IMG/VR virus record: IMGVR_UViG_3300007265_000004
Location: 1-33,776 of that record
Direction: 5' to 3' (one strand)
Origin: a virus
Length of the DNA: 33,776 nucleotides
The translations under genes were made by a program, and so were the position numbers. The notes beneath the pieces are model-generated. The model saw only the letters and a program-made list of their open reading frames with translations, did no database searches and was not told the DNA's origin. Positions 15,160 through 23,920 of this stretch are shown one piece after another (the stretch's first letter is position 1; the number at the start of each line of letters is the position of its first letter).

Positions 15160-15978
15160 ATGGCTAACCTCGGCGCAAACATTCCCGTTCAGCGGTCTGC
15201 TCAGCAGTTCATCCAAAGCGGGCTGCGTCTAGTCGGTTCCCTGCGTTCAGGGCAAAACCTGAGCGCGGCGGAACTGACAGACTCCCTGCAAGTCTTGCAG
15301 GACATGGTGGACGCATGGAGCGCGGAACGGCTGATGATTTACACCGTTCCGTATACCACGCTTGACCAAAACGGAGTCGCGCTTACCCTCTCTGCGGGGA
15401 AACAGAAGTACACGCTCGGTAACGTCAACGGGAATGAAAATTTCCTGTTGCCGCGCCCGCCGAAAATCGACCGCGCCTCCATCGTAATCAATGCCAGCGC
15501 ATCGACGCCCATCGAAAAACCGATGGAGATGTATGACGATGTGCGTTGGCAGAGCATCCCCAACAAATCGACGCAATCACTCTATCCAGAAGTCTGCTAC
15601 GTGGAACCGACTGTCGATGGCACAGATTGGCTGCTTTACTTCTGGCCCATTCCAACGCAGGTAAGCCCTGTCGTGCTTTATCCGTGGGCCGCGCTGAATC
15701 AGTTCCCGAACTTGCAGGCGAAGTTCTTCTTCCCTCCAGCCTATATCCGGGCGATTCGCTTCAACCTCGCGGTGGACCTAGCGGCGGAATTTCCCTGCGA
15801 CATGCAGAAGCTCCAGCTAGTGATGAAGATTGCAGACCAAGCGAAGAACGTCATCAAGTCGCTGAATCTGGCATCTGTGGCGATGAAGGAAGCGGTTTGC
15901 GATGCGGCGATTGTAGGTGCGAGCGGGTCAAGAGGAAACATCTACAGCGGCTCTGCGTCGCGGAGTCACAACAATTAG
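15160..15978 (+). CDS. P22 gp4-like tail accessory (head completion) protein
   Basis: This 272-aa protein is longer than P22 gp4 but has its features: SAQQFIQSGLRLVGSL at the N-terminus, the helical LTDSLQVLQDMVDAWSAERL segment (residues about 40-58), PPKIDRASIV, and FFPPAYIRAIRFNLAVDLA near residue 190. The family forms the ring that extends and seals the portal after packaging. It directly precedes the gp10-like gene, as in P22. The ATG at 15160 lacks a strong Shine-Dalgarno. The end overlaps the next gene by 62 bp. Confidence 0.85.
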   Translation: MANLGANIPVQRSAQQFIQSGLRLVGSLRSGQNLSAAELTDSLQVLQDMVDAWSAERLMIYTVPYTTLDQNGVALTLSAGKQKYTLGNVNGNENFLLPRPPKIDRASIVINASASTPIEKPMEMYDDVRWQSIPNKSTQSLYPEVCYVEPTVDGTDWLLYFWPIPTQVSPVVLYPWAALNQFPNLQAKFFFPPAYIRAIRFNLAVDLAAEFPCDMQKLQLVMKIADQAKNVIKSLNLASVAMKEAVCDAAIVGASGSRGNIYSGSASRSHNN

Positions 15979-17521
15979 ATTCGGTTTCGTGGGGGGGTCG
16001 GATCAGTCCCAGTCGCCGCTGGCGAATACCGAGCTTTCCATCAATTTCTATCCCGAAAAAACAGAGTCAGAGAATGCACGCACGGGTTGGATGCAACTGT
16101 TCACCCCAGGTGTCAGTCTGCTTGCCACACTTGCCCCTGGCCTGCCTTCGGTGCGCGGCTCGATTACGGTGAGTGGACGAACGTTCAAGGTGGCTGGCAC
16201 GCATCTGTATGAGATCACGGCCAATGGAGTCACAGACTACGGCGGGAATCCCGCAACCGCAAACAACAACATCGTGGATGATGGACTTCCGGCTGTGATG
16301 GTCGCAGGTGGAACTGCGAGCGGCGCTTATCCGGGGCAAATCCTGATTTCGAGCGGTGGCACGCTGACTGCCTTTGTCCTGCCGACAAACTCCTTCGCGG
16401 CGATTACCGGAGCGCCAGCGAATATCCTGATGGTGGACTTTCTTGATGGTTTCTTTATCGCGCTCAGTTCGGGGAATACGTGGCAGGTATCGAACGTCGA
16501 GGACTGCACGAACTGGAGCGGGCTGTCCATTTCCCAGGTGTCTGTTTTCTCTGACCAGCTTCTCTCTCTCATTGCCAGCAATCGCCTCTTGTGGGTGTTC
16601 GGAGCGAAACGCGCAGTCGTCTACTACAATGCTGGCCTGCCCATTTTCCCGTTCGCCGTTGCCAATGGCGGCTTCCTCGAAGTTGGCATCCTCGCACAGT
16701 TCTCCGTGGCGCGTGTTTCCCTGGCTGCAGGAACGACAATTATGTGGCTGGGCGGAGATGAGCGCGGCGCCGGCGTGGTCTACGCGGCAAACGGCTTCAC
16801 GCCTCAACGGTTTTCCAGTCGAGCCCTCGAATACTTCCTCTCGAAGAACACAATCTCCGATGCCGTGGGCTTCGCCACGCAAGAGCAAGGCCACAACTTC
16901 TACTGGCTATGGTTTCCAACCGCAAATGCTACATGGCGACTCGACGCCGATCTGGGCAAGTGGCACCAGCTCAGCTCTCTTGTCAAAGGCCAGCCCGGAG
17001 CGCATCTCGGGCGCTGCCATACCTACAATGCTGCGCTGGGCGGGCACATCGTAGGCGACCGGACCAATGGCAACGTCTACGTGATGGATTCCAAGTTCCT
17101 GAACGAGAACACCGGGGCGGGAGTTTTTACGCCGATCATTCGGACGCGCATCGGGCCAACGATTTCCAGCGAAACGGCAGCGCATACGGTTCCTATAAAC
17201 GAGTTCCAAGTTGATTTTGAAGTAGGGCTTGGGCCGGAACCGCCGCTCAAAGATGCGGTCGGCAATCCTCGTGACCCAATGGCGATGTTCTCGTACTCCG
17301 AAGATTACGGAAAAACGTGGACTCCCGAGCGCATGATTCCGTGCGGACAGGCTGGGAACTTCCAAGTAGAGGCGCGCGACACACGCTTAGGAAGCTGGCG
17401 GCGATGGACACCGAAAGTTACCGTTAGCGACCCGATTCCGTGGCGCATCGTTGACGCCTACACGAACGGCACGCAAGACAGTTCGCCAAGAATGGCGAAG
17501 AGTTACGCGAAGATTCTCTAA
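15917..17521 (+). CDS. P22 gp10-like packaged-DNA stabilisation protein
   Basis: The 534-aa product matches the gp10/Phage_stabilise family in its start region (RFGFVGGSDQSQSPLANTEL, then SINFYPEKTES) and in beta-propeller-like repeats through the middle. It ends with a region such as YSEDYGKTWTPERMIP and LGSWRRW that is typical of these tail-hub proteins. It would form the second ring of the short tail beneath gp4. The GTG at 15917 would overlap the gp4-like gene by 62 bp. Family proteins usually begin just before the IRFGFVG stretch, so a start nearer 15953-15989 (CTG or GTG) is possible. Confidence 0.85.
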   Translation: MRAGQEETSTAALRRGVTTIRFGFVGGSDQSQSPLANTELSINFYPEKTESENARTGWMQLFTPGVSLLATLAPGLPSVRGSITVSGRTFKVAGTHLYEITANGVTDYGGNPATANNNIVDDGLPAVMVAGGTASGAYPGQILISSGGTLTAFVLPTNSFAAITGAPANILMVDFLDGFFIALSSGNTWQVSNVEDCTNWSGLSISQVSVFSDQLLSLIASNRLLWVFGAKRAVVYYNAGLPIFPFAVANGGFLEVGILAQFSVARVSLAAGTTIMWLGGDERGAGVVYAANGFTPQRFSSRALEYFLSKNTISDAVGFATQEQGHNFYWLWFPTANATWRLDADLGKWHQLSSLVKGQPGAHLGRCHTYNAALGGHIVGDRTNGNVYVMDSKFLNENTGAGVFTPIIRTRIGPTISSETAAHTVPINEFQVDFEVGLGPEPPLKDAVGNPRDPMAMFSYSEDYGKTWTPERMIPCGQAGNFQVEARDTRLGSWRRWTPKVTVSDPIPWRIVDAYTNGTQDSSPRMAKSYAKIL

Positions 17522-18052
17522 ATGGACCTCATAGAACAGATGCCCTCGGCTTCGACGTTCGACACTGGAAAGCTGCCGACACTCGGCTGGATTCGCTGGA
17601 TTCAGTCGCTTGTGGACCTCATCAGCCGTGTAGTAGTAAATCGAGTTACTGCGAGCACTAACGCCACAGCCGTGAACTTGAACGGTGCAGCGCAATCAAC
17701 GGGCATTGGGACAGGTACGATTACGCCGAAAAGATATAGCGAATTATGGGTGTCTGCGCGTGCGACGTTCAACATCAGCGCGGGTGGCGCTCTGCGGCTT
17801 CGCGTCTATCGAACGACTGGCGCAATTCCCGCAAACGGTGCCGCACCGAACGGCGGTGATGCGATTGTGGGTGGCGATGACTTCGCCGGGCCTGCAACGG
17901 TGGCAGGCCAGAACACGAACGGCTCTCTGTCATGGATCGACAGCGGACTGAGCGCGAATCAGGCGTACCGCTATTACTTCGCGTTTGTGGGCACGAATGC
18001 TTTGGTGGGGAACCTTGTGAACACGTCTAGCTTGCAGGTGTCGGAGCTTTGA
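17522..18052 (+). CDS. Tail-associated hypothetical protein, 176 aa
   Basis: It starts at the ATG straight after the gp10-like stop. The N-terminus is helical (LGWIRWIQSLVDLISRVV), followed by a Gly/Ala/Thr-rich beta domain (LRLRVYRTTGAIPANG, AYRYYFAFVGTNAL). It has no signal peptide and no Cys, unlike the exported proteins in this window. Its position between tail accessory and ejection genes suggests a tail component or adaptor; no family is certain. Confidence 0.6.
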   Translation: MDLIEQMPSASTFDTGKLPTLGWIRWIQSLVDLISRVVVNRVTASTNATAVNLNGAAQSTGIGTGTITPKRYSELWVSARATFNISAGGALRLRVYRTTGAIPANGAAPNGGDAIVGGDDFAGPATVAGQNTNGSLSWIDSGLSANQAYRYYFAFVGTNALVGNLVNTSSLQVSEL

Positions 18053-18405
18053 TGGAAGTCCGAGCGGCCACCTTCCGCGATATGAAAAAGCTCAGCGACC
18101 TGTCCGTCTCGCTCGGCAATGTTCCGTTTATGTTGGGCCAGTGTTTGGCAAGCCTGCTCATCGAAGAAGATGAAATTGCGGGGTTCGCTGCCGTGCAATC
18201 TGCTTGGCACGCGGCGGGCTCGTGGGTCAAAGAAGAGCATCGCAAGCAAGGCCACACCTACGAACTGCGCAACTGCTTGGACACCGAACTGCGAAGGCTG
18301 GGGATTAAAGTTTATTTCGCCATTCCCGGCAATGACTTCGAGAAGACGCTGTTTGCGAAGTACGGCCACACAACGGAGCACACGGTACAGGTGAGGCACC
18401 TCTAG
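18052..18405 (+). CDS. GNAT-like N-acetyltransferase fold protein
   Basis: The ATG at 18052 overlaps the previous stop (TGATG). The 117-aa product looks like a small GNAT protein: VRAATFRDMKKLSDLSVSLG as first strand and helix, EEDEIAGFAAVQS as beta hairpin, VKEEHRKQGHTYELRN as the acetyl-CoA loop (the usual R-x-x-G-x-G/A appears as RKQGHT), and EKTLFAKYGHTTE as the last strand. Similar short GNAT-like genes occur among structural genes of podoviruses; their substrate is not known. The acetyl-CoA loop is weak, so activity is uncertain. Confidence 0.65.
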   Translation: MEVRAATFRDMKKLSDLSVSLGNVPFMLGQCLASLLIEEDEIAGFAAVQSAWHAAGSWVKEEHRKQGHTYELRNCLDTELRRLGIKVYFAIPGNDFEKTLFAKYGHTTEHTVQVRHL

Positions 18406-19188
18406 ATGCCATTCGGCGGATTGCTCACAGCGGGAATCGGTGCGGCGGGTTCTATCTTCGGCGGACTCTTCGGCGCGAACGCAAGCTCCAAAGCCTCGCA
18501 GCAGTACATCGACGCTCTCAAGCAGGCGCAAGGCTCGCTCACCGACACCGAGAACAAAGGGCTTGCTAATTTCCAGCCTTACCTGTCCGCAGGCTCAGGC
18601 GCGACAGGGATGCTCTCGGACATGCTCAAGACTCCGGGGCAAGGGCTGCTGACGCCGTGGACGAACACCTTCCAAGCGCCAACGGCAGAGCAGGCCGCGC
18701 AGACGCCGGGTTACCAGTTCCAGTTAGAGCAAGGCAACAACGCAATTCAGAACTCTGCGGCGGCAAGGGGCGGATTGCTTTCAGGCGGCACCCTTGCGGA
18801 TATGAACAAGTTCTCGCAGGGGTTGGCGAGTGAGAATTATCAGAACACGTTCAGCAATTCGCTCACGCAATATCAGAACGCTTACCAGTCCTTCCTCAAC
18901 AACCAAAATAACACCTACTCGCGGCTCATGGGCCTCTCGAATAATGGCCTTAGCGCCTCGAACAGTGCGGGGAACCTCATCAGCGGAATCGGCGGCGACA
19001 TAGCGAGCCTCTACGGACAGCAAGGCGCGGCACGAGCGCAGGGAACCATCGGCTCAGCTAACAGCCTCGTAGGAATGATTCCCGGACTCACCGGCAACCT
19101 CTCGGACATCCTCAACATACTCAAGGGCAACGGCGGCGGCAGCGGCGGACCTGGCAACGGTGATTTTGGCGGGGAGGTGACACACTAA
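18406..19188 (+). CDS. DNA ejection (internal virion) protein
   Basis: The 260-aa product has a Gly/Ala-rich hydrophobic N-terminus (GGLLTAGIGAAGSIFGGLFG) and the segment TPGYQFQLEQGNNAIQNSAA followed by RGGLLSGGTLADMNKF, which is typical of P22-group DNA transfer/ejection proteins. The rest is Asn/Gln/Ser-rich and helical. Proteins of this class are packed inside the head and pass into the host envelope to help the genome across. Two larger partners follow, matching the three-protein P22 gp7/gp20/gp16 arrangement. Confidence 0.75.
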   Translation: MPFGGLLTAGIGAAGSIFGGLFGANASSKASQQYIDALKQAQGSLTDTENKGLANFQPYLSAGSGATGMLSDMLKTPGQGLLTPWTNTFQAPTAEQAAQTPGYQFQLEQGNNAIQNSAAARGGLLSGGTLADMNKFSQGLASENYQNTFSNSLTQYQNAYQSFLNNQNNTYSRLMGLSNNGLSASNSAGNLISGIGGDIASLYGQQGAARAQGTIGSANSLVGMIPGLTGNLSDILNILKGNGGGSGGPGNGDFGGEVTH

Positions 19189-19189
19189 A

Positions 19190-20743
19190 ATGGCCTTCCA
19201 ACTCCCAATAATGCCCAACTTCAATGTTCAGCAACCCCCGCCATTTGACCCACTGGCGCAGCGGCAGAAACAGGCCACTCTCAGCGGGATGCTCAGCGAG
19301 AATGCACTCCGCCAGCAGCTTGCTCCGCTTCAGGTGCAGGAGCAGCAGCAAAAGGTGCAGCAGGCCACCACACAGAACCAATTGCAACAGCTCGAACTGC
19401 AATCGCAGCAGGGAATTATTAAGGCATTCAGTAATCCTGACTTCGTAAAAAAGGTTTCGGCTACCGATACTACTGCGCCGGGCGGCGCGGGCTTTGATCC
19501 CGATGCCATGATTAATGAACTCACTACGAATTATGGCGTCCAACCGCAACAGGCGCAGGCCGTTGTTGACCACTACCTGAAACGCTCACAGACGCTGGCT
19601 GAAATTGCCAAAACGAACGCTCAGGCGGGAGAAGCGCAATCCGCGATGCGGGACAAAGGATACAAACTACTCGCCGACAAGATTGGCTCAGTCCTCGACA
19701 CGCCAGCAGCAAAGGCCAAAGATGCCATGACCGCATTGGCTCAGGACCTGGTGAAGAATCAAAAATCCTATGCGGGCGTGCCGCAAGACGATTTGGCGCA
19801 TATTTTTCAGGCCGCCACGGCGGGGGACATCGAAAAGTTACAGGCAGCGGCGGGAGGTATCGGACTCGACGCAAAAATCGCCGACTTCCACAAGTCGAAA
19901 CAAGAAGCGGTAAATGCTACACCTGAAGGCGCGGCGGCGAAGTCATCGGCGGAGGCTAAAGCCAAACTCGCCGTGGAGGGCAGCCCAGAAGCGCTCGCAT
20001 TGGCAGGGAATAAGGCGAAGATAGAGGCGAACGCCCGCCAGCAAGCCGCACAGGGCGATCCGAAAGTAGCAGGGAAGATGCTGGCCGATGGTTCGCTGAC
20101 CCTTGCGGACCTCAAAACTCGCGGGACAACGCCTCAATTCATCGAGCAGGCGACGGCGGAAGCTCAGAAACTCGACCCGAAATACAATCCCGCAGATGAA
20201 ATGATCGCCGAGCACGTTGCGAAGTCAGGAACGGCCAATCAGTTCTTCGGTTCGGCCAACTCTCTCATTACCAAAGGTGGAACGCTCGACCAACTGGAAG
20301 CGCAGGGTAAGAAGATCCCAGAGCACGACTTGCCGGTGCTTAACACGATTGATGATTGGCAGAAGGTCGCACGCGGCAAGGGGCCGCTGGCTGGATATGC
20401 AGCTACGGCGCTCGGTGTAGCTGACGATTACGGCAAGGTCATGGGCGGCGGGAATGCATCAGACCACGCCAGAGATGCGGCATTGCAGTTATTCGCCAAA
20501 GCTGCCAGTCCAGAACAGCGCGCCGATGCAATCCAGTCAACCCGCGATGCCGTTCAATCCCAGCGGGATTCGCGCATCGGGAACAATCAATTCATGAAGA
20601 GGCAGTATGGCGCCGAAGTGTCGAAGGGTGCTGGTGCGGAGGCAACGGGCCACGTCATTGCCATCGGTGACAAGAATTATCAATACAAAGGCTCAGGAGA
20701 CACCGCAGACCTGAAGAACTATACGGAGGTCAAGAAGCCTTGA
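19190..20743 (+). CDS. Second ejection-type internal virion protein
   Basis: This 517-aa protein starts one base after the previous stop. It has a Gln-rich coiled-coil N-terminus (residues about 25-75; QVQEQQQKVQQATTQNQLQQ), and Ala/Lys-rich helices in the rest, with no membrane or signal segment. Composition, length and position fit an ejection protein like P22 gp20 or gp16, though sequence identity to either cannot be claimed. Its stop overlaps the next gene's TTG. Confidence 0.65.
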   Translation: MAFQLPIMPNFNVQQPPPFDPLAQRQKQATLSGMLSENALRQQLAPLQVQEQQQKVQQATTQNQLQQLELQSQQGIIKAFSNPDFVKKVSATDTTAPGGAGFDPDAMINELTTNYGVQPQQAQAVVDHYLKRSQTLAEIAKTNAQAGEAQSAMRDKGYKLLADKIGSVLDTPAAKAKDAMTALAQDLVKNQKSYAGVPQDDLAHIFQAATAGDIEKLQAAAGGIGLDAKIADFHKSKQEAVNATPEGAAAKSSAEAKAKLAVEGSPEALALAGNKAKIEANARQQAAQGDPKVAGKMLADGSLTLADLKTRGTTPQFIEQATAEAQKLDPKYNPADEMIAEHVAKSGTANQFFGSANSLITKGGTLDQLEAQGKKIPEHDLPVLNTIDDWQKVARGKGPLAGYAATALGVADDYGKVMGGGNASDHARDAALQLFAKAASPEQRADAIQSTRDAVQSQRDSRIGNNQFMKRQYGAEVSKGAGAEATGHVIAIGDKNYQYKGSGDTADLKNYTEVKKP

Positions 20744-22329
20744 GTTTACCTCCTGGCGCAACTCTGCTAAGCGGGAAAGTGCCAATGCCGCTGCCACCTG
20801 GCGCAACGCTGGTTTCCGGTGGCGCGTCTACCGCACCAACGGCAAAGCCAGGCATGGGCGCAGCGGCTCTCGGCGACCCCAATGAAGACATCAGCACTGG
20901 GCCAGAAGGCTCAATGCCGCTCAATCGATTGATGTCTCCGGAATCGCAAAGGCAAGCCACCAAGGGCGGCCTTGGTTTTGCCTCGCTGATACCGCTAGCA
21001 TTTGTTCCTGAAACTTGGCCGCTTATTGGCAAGATCGGCGCCGCGGCGGGCGTTGGTGCGGCCACTGGTGCGGCTCAAGGCGCTGTCGCCGAGCATCCAT
21101 CGGGCCGAGACATCCTCAAGAACATGGGCGAGCAGGGAGCTTCATACGGAGGCGGGGAACTAACAGGTGGCCTTCTCCAAAAGGCGTTCGGGTTTCTGCG
21201 TAGTCTCAGGGGCGTCAAACAAGCGGCAGAGGCCAGCAAAGCAGAAGAGGCGGCGACATCGGCGGCGACATCGGCGGCGACCCCACCGAAAACAACCCCT
21301 GAAACCACGGGCACATTGGCCGAGATGGCGACCGCCCCCAGGCCCGCGACGACCGCACCAGCACCAACTTCAAAGCCAGCCGGGGACATCATCGGTGAGC
21401 GCCTCGGAATTCTGGACAAAGATCCACAAAGCTTAATTACCAGCGCCTTAAAGCCGGGCACGAATAACACCAAATGGGCGGCGGACGTGAAGCGGGCGTT
21501 TCCTGATCTAAAGGCCGCTGAATCGGAACTTGGACGGCCCATCAAGACGTTCGATGACGCTGAAGAGGCAATCAAGACAGCCAAAGCAAAGCTATGGTCT
21601 CAGTATGAAGCGAAACTGACCCAGGTAAAAGGGCTTGGCCCGAACGCGCCATCGCTTACGAACATTGACGGGAACCAAGTCGCTGACGCAATGATGAAGG
21701 CTATCGACCAGCGCACGACATTGCAAAACCCGGAATTGGTTAAGAAGATCACTAAGGTTGCCGACACCTACCGTCGCTCCATGTCAGTCGAGGAAGCAGA
21801 AGAGTTCCTGCAATCCGCGAATAATGAACTGAACTCCTATTACGCCAAAAACAAAGTAGGCCAGCAAGTCGCCGCGCGCGACCCAGAGACCGGGCACGTC
21901 GTTGCCGAGGCGAACACGCTGCGCCAAGCACTCTACTCCAAGCTTGACGAACTAACGGGCCCAGGCGCAGCCGATCTGAAGCAGCGATACGGCGCTCTTT
22001 CTAATTTCGATGATGTTCTGTCCAAGAGAAAGAATGTTTCCCTGAGACAGCAGCCACAAAGCATGGCCGAGCAAATCAGCAAGGCCAGAGCTTACGCGAA
22101 GATCGCGGTCGGAGTCGCCCGCGGCGACCCGTGGAGCGTTTATGAAGGCGTACAGCAAAGCGCCGCAGCAACTTGGCTCAAGGAGCGTCAGACTTCAGAG
22201 GCAATGATGGAGCGGGCTTTTGCGAATTGGGGCCGACCCGCCGCAGCACCCGCCCTAGTGGTTTCCGTGCCGAGAACTCCAGGATTAGGCCAAGCCGTAA
22301 GGTCCACGCAGGCTTCACAGGAGCAATGA
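20740..22329 (+). CDS. Third ejection-type internal virion protein
   Basis: This 529-aa protein starts at TTG 20740, 9 nt after GGAGGT and overlapping the previous TGA. Its N-terminus contains the repeat LPPGATLLSGK / LPPGATLVSGG. A hydrophobic Gly/Ala helix follows near residues 80-115 (IGKIGAAAGVGAATGAAQGA) that could insert in a membrane. A Pro/Thr/Ala linker (about 165-215) leads into long helices. This fits an ejection protein that forms part of a trans-envelope conduit. The assignment is positional and compositional. Confidence 0.65.
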   Translation: MSLPPGATLLSGKVPMPLPPGATLVSGGASTAPTAKPGMGAAALGDPNEDISTGPEGSMPLNRLMSPESQRQATKGGLGFASLIPLAFVPETWPLIGKIGAAAGVGAATGAAQGAVAEHPSGRDILKNMGEQGASYGGGELTGGLLQKAFGFLRSLRGVKQAAEASKAEEAATSAATSAATPPKTTPETTGTLAEMATAPRPATTAPAPTSKPAGDIIGERLGILDKDPQSLITSALKPGTNNTKWAADVKRAFPDLKAAESELGRPIKTFDDAEEAIKTAKAKLWSQYEAKLTQVKGLGPNAPSLTNIDGNQVADAMMKAIDQRTTLQNPELVKKITKVADTYRRSMSVEEAEEFLQSANNELNSYYAKNKVGQQVAARDPETGHVVAEANTLRQALYSKLDELTGPGAADLKQRYGALSNFDDVLSKRKNVSLRQQPQSMAEQISKARAYAKIAVGVARGDPWSVYEGVQQSAAATWLKERQTSEAMMERAFANWGRPAAAPALVVSVPRTPGLGQAVRSTQASQEQ

Positions 22330-23561
22330 ACGTGCGAGAGCGAAGAAAGGCAATCGCGACAATGAGGATGAAGAGAATCACCCTGAGCATTGCAGTAATT
22401 TTGTTCCTCTGCGCCTCAGTAGGTCAAGCCCAAACCGTCAGCCCAATGGGCGGCATCGGAACGGTCCAAGTATTCGACAATACAGGGACTTTTGACGTTA
22501 ATGCAGTGATTTATTTTTACCAAGCGGGCACTACTACCCAGCAGGCAACTTACACAGACAGCGGTGGGACAACGCAGAATCCCAACCCAATGCCCATCGG
22601 GTCGCGAGCGACCATCTGGCTTACCACGTCGGCGTTCTACAAAATAGTTTGGTGCCTGCAAAATGACGGTGCCTTCTGTGCTCCAGCGGATGTCTTGGCG
22701 AGCATTGACAACGTTCCGGGCGGCGCAACCTCTTCAGGGGGCGGCGGCAGCTCTCCCTTCACGGGAATCTTTATCAGCTCAAGTGCCAGTCCATCCACCA
22801 GCGGCATTTTGCGACTTGCATCTTCGGATTCTGTCTGCTGGCGCAACGCCTCAGGCTCGACAAACTTGTGCATCAGCAAGGACTCGAACGATCTGCTGAC
22901 ATGGGCGGGTGGGTCGCTAAAACTGCCAGAAGTCGGCGCACCAAGCGCGACGGCTGGTTTCGATGTGCTATGGGCCGACAATACCGCACACCGCTGGAAG
23001 ATGGCGAACAATGGCGGGGGCGCCGTGCAGATCGTCGGTTCTGGCGTGGACATCAACACGTCAGACCAAGTGACGCAGCTACACTTCGGCGCGGCGGCTA
23101 CACCGCTTTCAGGGACGGCACCGACTACGGGGCAGAACCTCCAGTGGAACGGTTCAGCCATTGTCGGGGTCACGCCTACCGCAGCGGCGACCGAGGCCAC
23201 ATTTGGCGGCGGCGATTCTCAATCAACTGGTGCTGGGAATCAGTGCGGAGGTGCCCCTGGCAACGCCTGTGGGTATGCCATTCTAGCTAATGCCCACACC
23301 CTTACGCGGTTCACGGTTCAGTTGAGCACTGCGCCTTCTGGATGCGCAACAAATGCTGTGGTCGGAGTAAGGGACATGACATCCAGTACGAATTTGACAA
23401 GTATTACTATCGTTGCGCAACCCGTAGGATTCCGACTCGATTCAGGAGCGATTTCCATTGCCATGACTGCCGGACATGAATTCGCCGCTGGTTTATTGAC
23501 CGCAGCAGGTGGGTGCGGGACATTCCCGACTATCGGGAGCAGTACGGCTGTCTATCAGTGA
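22326..23561 (+). CDS. Tail fibre/spike with head-binding-type domain and a signal peptide
   Basis: The ATG overlaps the previous TGA. The 411-aa product has a basic lead, then a Sec signal (ITLSIAVILFLCASVG, cut in GQA|QTVS); a start at 22362 is also possible. Residues after the cut match the usual phage spike N-domain: VQVFDNTGTFDVNAVIYFYQ, AGTTTQQATYTDSGGT, then RATIWLTTSAFYKIVW and ASIDNVPGG. This domain normally attaches the fibre to the tail. The mature part has 8 Cys by hand count. A signal peptide before this domain is unexpected for a protein assembled in the cytoplasm. Receptor binding is the likely role. Confidence 0.75.
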   Translation: MNVRERRKAIATMRMKRITLSIAVILFLCASVGQAQTVSPMGGIGTVQVFDNTGTFDVNAVIYFYQAGTTTQQATYTDSGGTTQNPNPMPIGSRATIWLTTSAFYKIVWCLQNDGAFCAPADVLASIDNVPGGATSSGGGGSSPFTGIFISSSASPSTSGILRLASSDSVCWRNASGSTNLCISKDSNDLLTWAGGSLKLPEVGAPSATAGFDVLWADNTAHRWKMANNGGGAVQIVGSGVDINTSDQVTQLHFGAAATPLSGTAPTTGQNLQWNGSAIVGVTPTAAATEATFGGGDSQSTGAGNQCGGAPGNACGYAILANAHTLTRFTVQLSTAPSGCATNAVVGVRDMTSSTNLTSITIVAQPVGFRLDSGAISIAMTAGHEFAAGLLTAAGGCGTFPTIGSSTAVYQ

Positions 23562-23920
23562 CCTTCGCCAAGGTCACAGCGGCAGCGAAGATGCTCAAGT
23601 TCATGCTCTACGGTGTGCCTAAGCAGCACGGTATCGTGAAGAGGCTTGGGACCAATGAAAATGCGTGATTCTTTCCAGTCGGTAGCGGCGGCGACAGTGA
23701 GAGGAAAATGGTGCGCACTCAAGAATCCAGACCAAGGCTTTTCCGCACAAACAACATACAGGTCGAAGGACGGCGCGGATTCTTCTGCGAAGGCGTTGAC
23801 CGCTTCTTGCACGTCGGTTTGGGAGCACCCTTGCATCGGGTAAACATTGCGGGGCCGGGCCTGAACCGAAACCGCGCTCAGGAGCAGGACAGTGAATAGC
23901 AGGAGTTGTCTCATATGCAT
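23555..23920 (-). CDS. Exported small HExxH metallopeptidase-like protein
   Basis: The 121-aa product on the minus strand has a Sec signal (MRQLLLFTVLLLSAVSVQA, cut before RPRN). Near the C-terminus it has VEHELEHLRCRC, where HELEH (residues 106-110) fits the zincin HExxH consensus. Cys32, Cys58, Cys113 and Cys115 could form two disulfides. The start may be ATG 23920 or 23914. A third zinc ligand cannot be identified, so peptidase activity is unproven. It overlaps the spike's stop by 7 bp and its start abuts the divergent fibre gene's start. Likely a moron cargo gene. Confidence 0.6.
   Translation of the reverse strand: MHMRQLLLFTVLLLSAVSVQARPRNVYPMQGCSQTDVQEAVNAFAEESAPSFDLYVVCAEKPWSGFLSAHHFPLTVAAATDWKESRIFIGPKPLHDTVLLRHTVEHELEHLRCRCDLGEGH

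Noticed and set aside
16067-16894. Minus-strand 275-codon frame inside the gp10-like gene
   Set aside because: The plus-strand protein matches the expected family and position; the antisense frame has no recognisable content.
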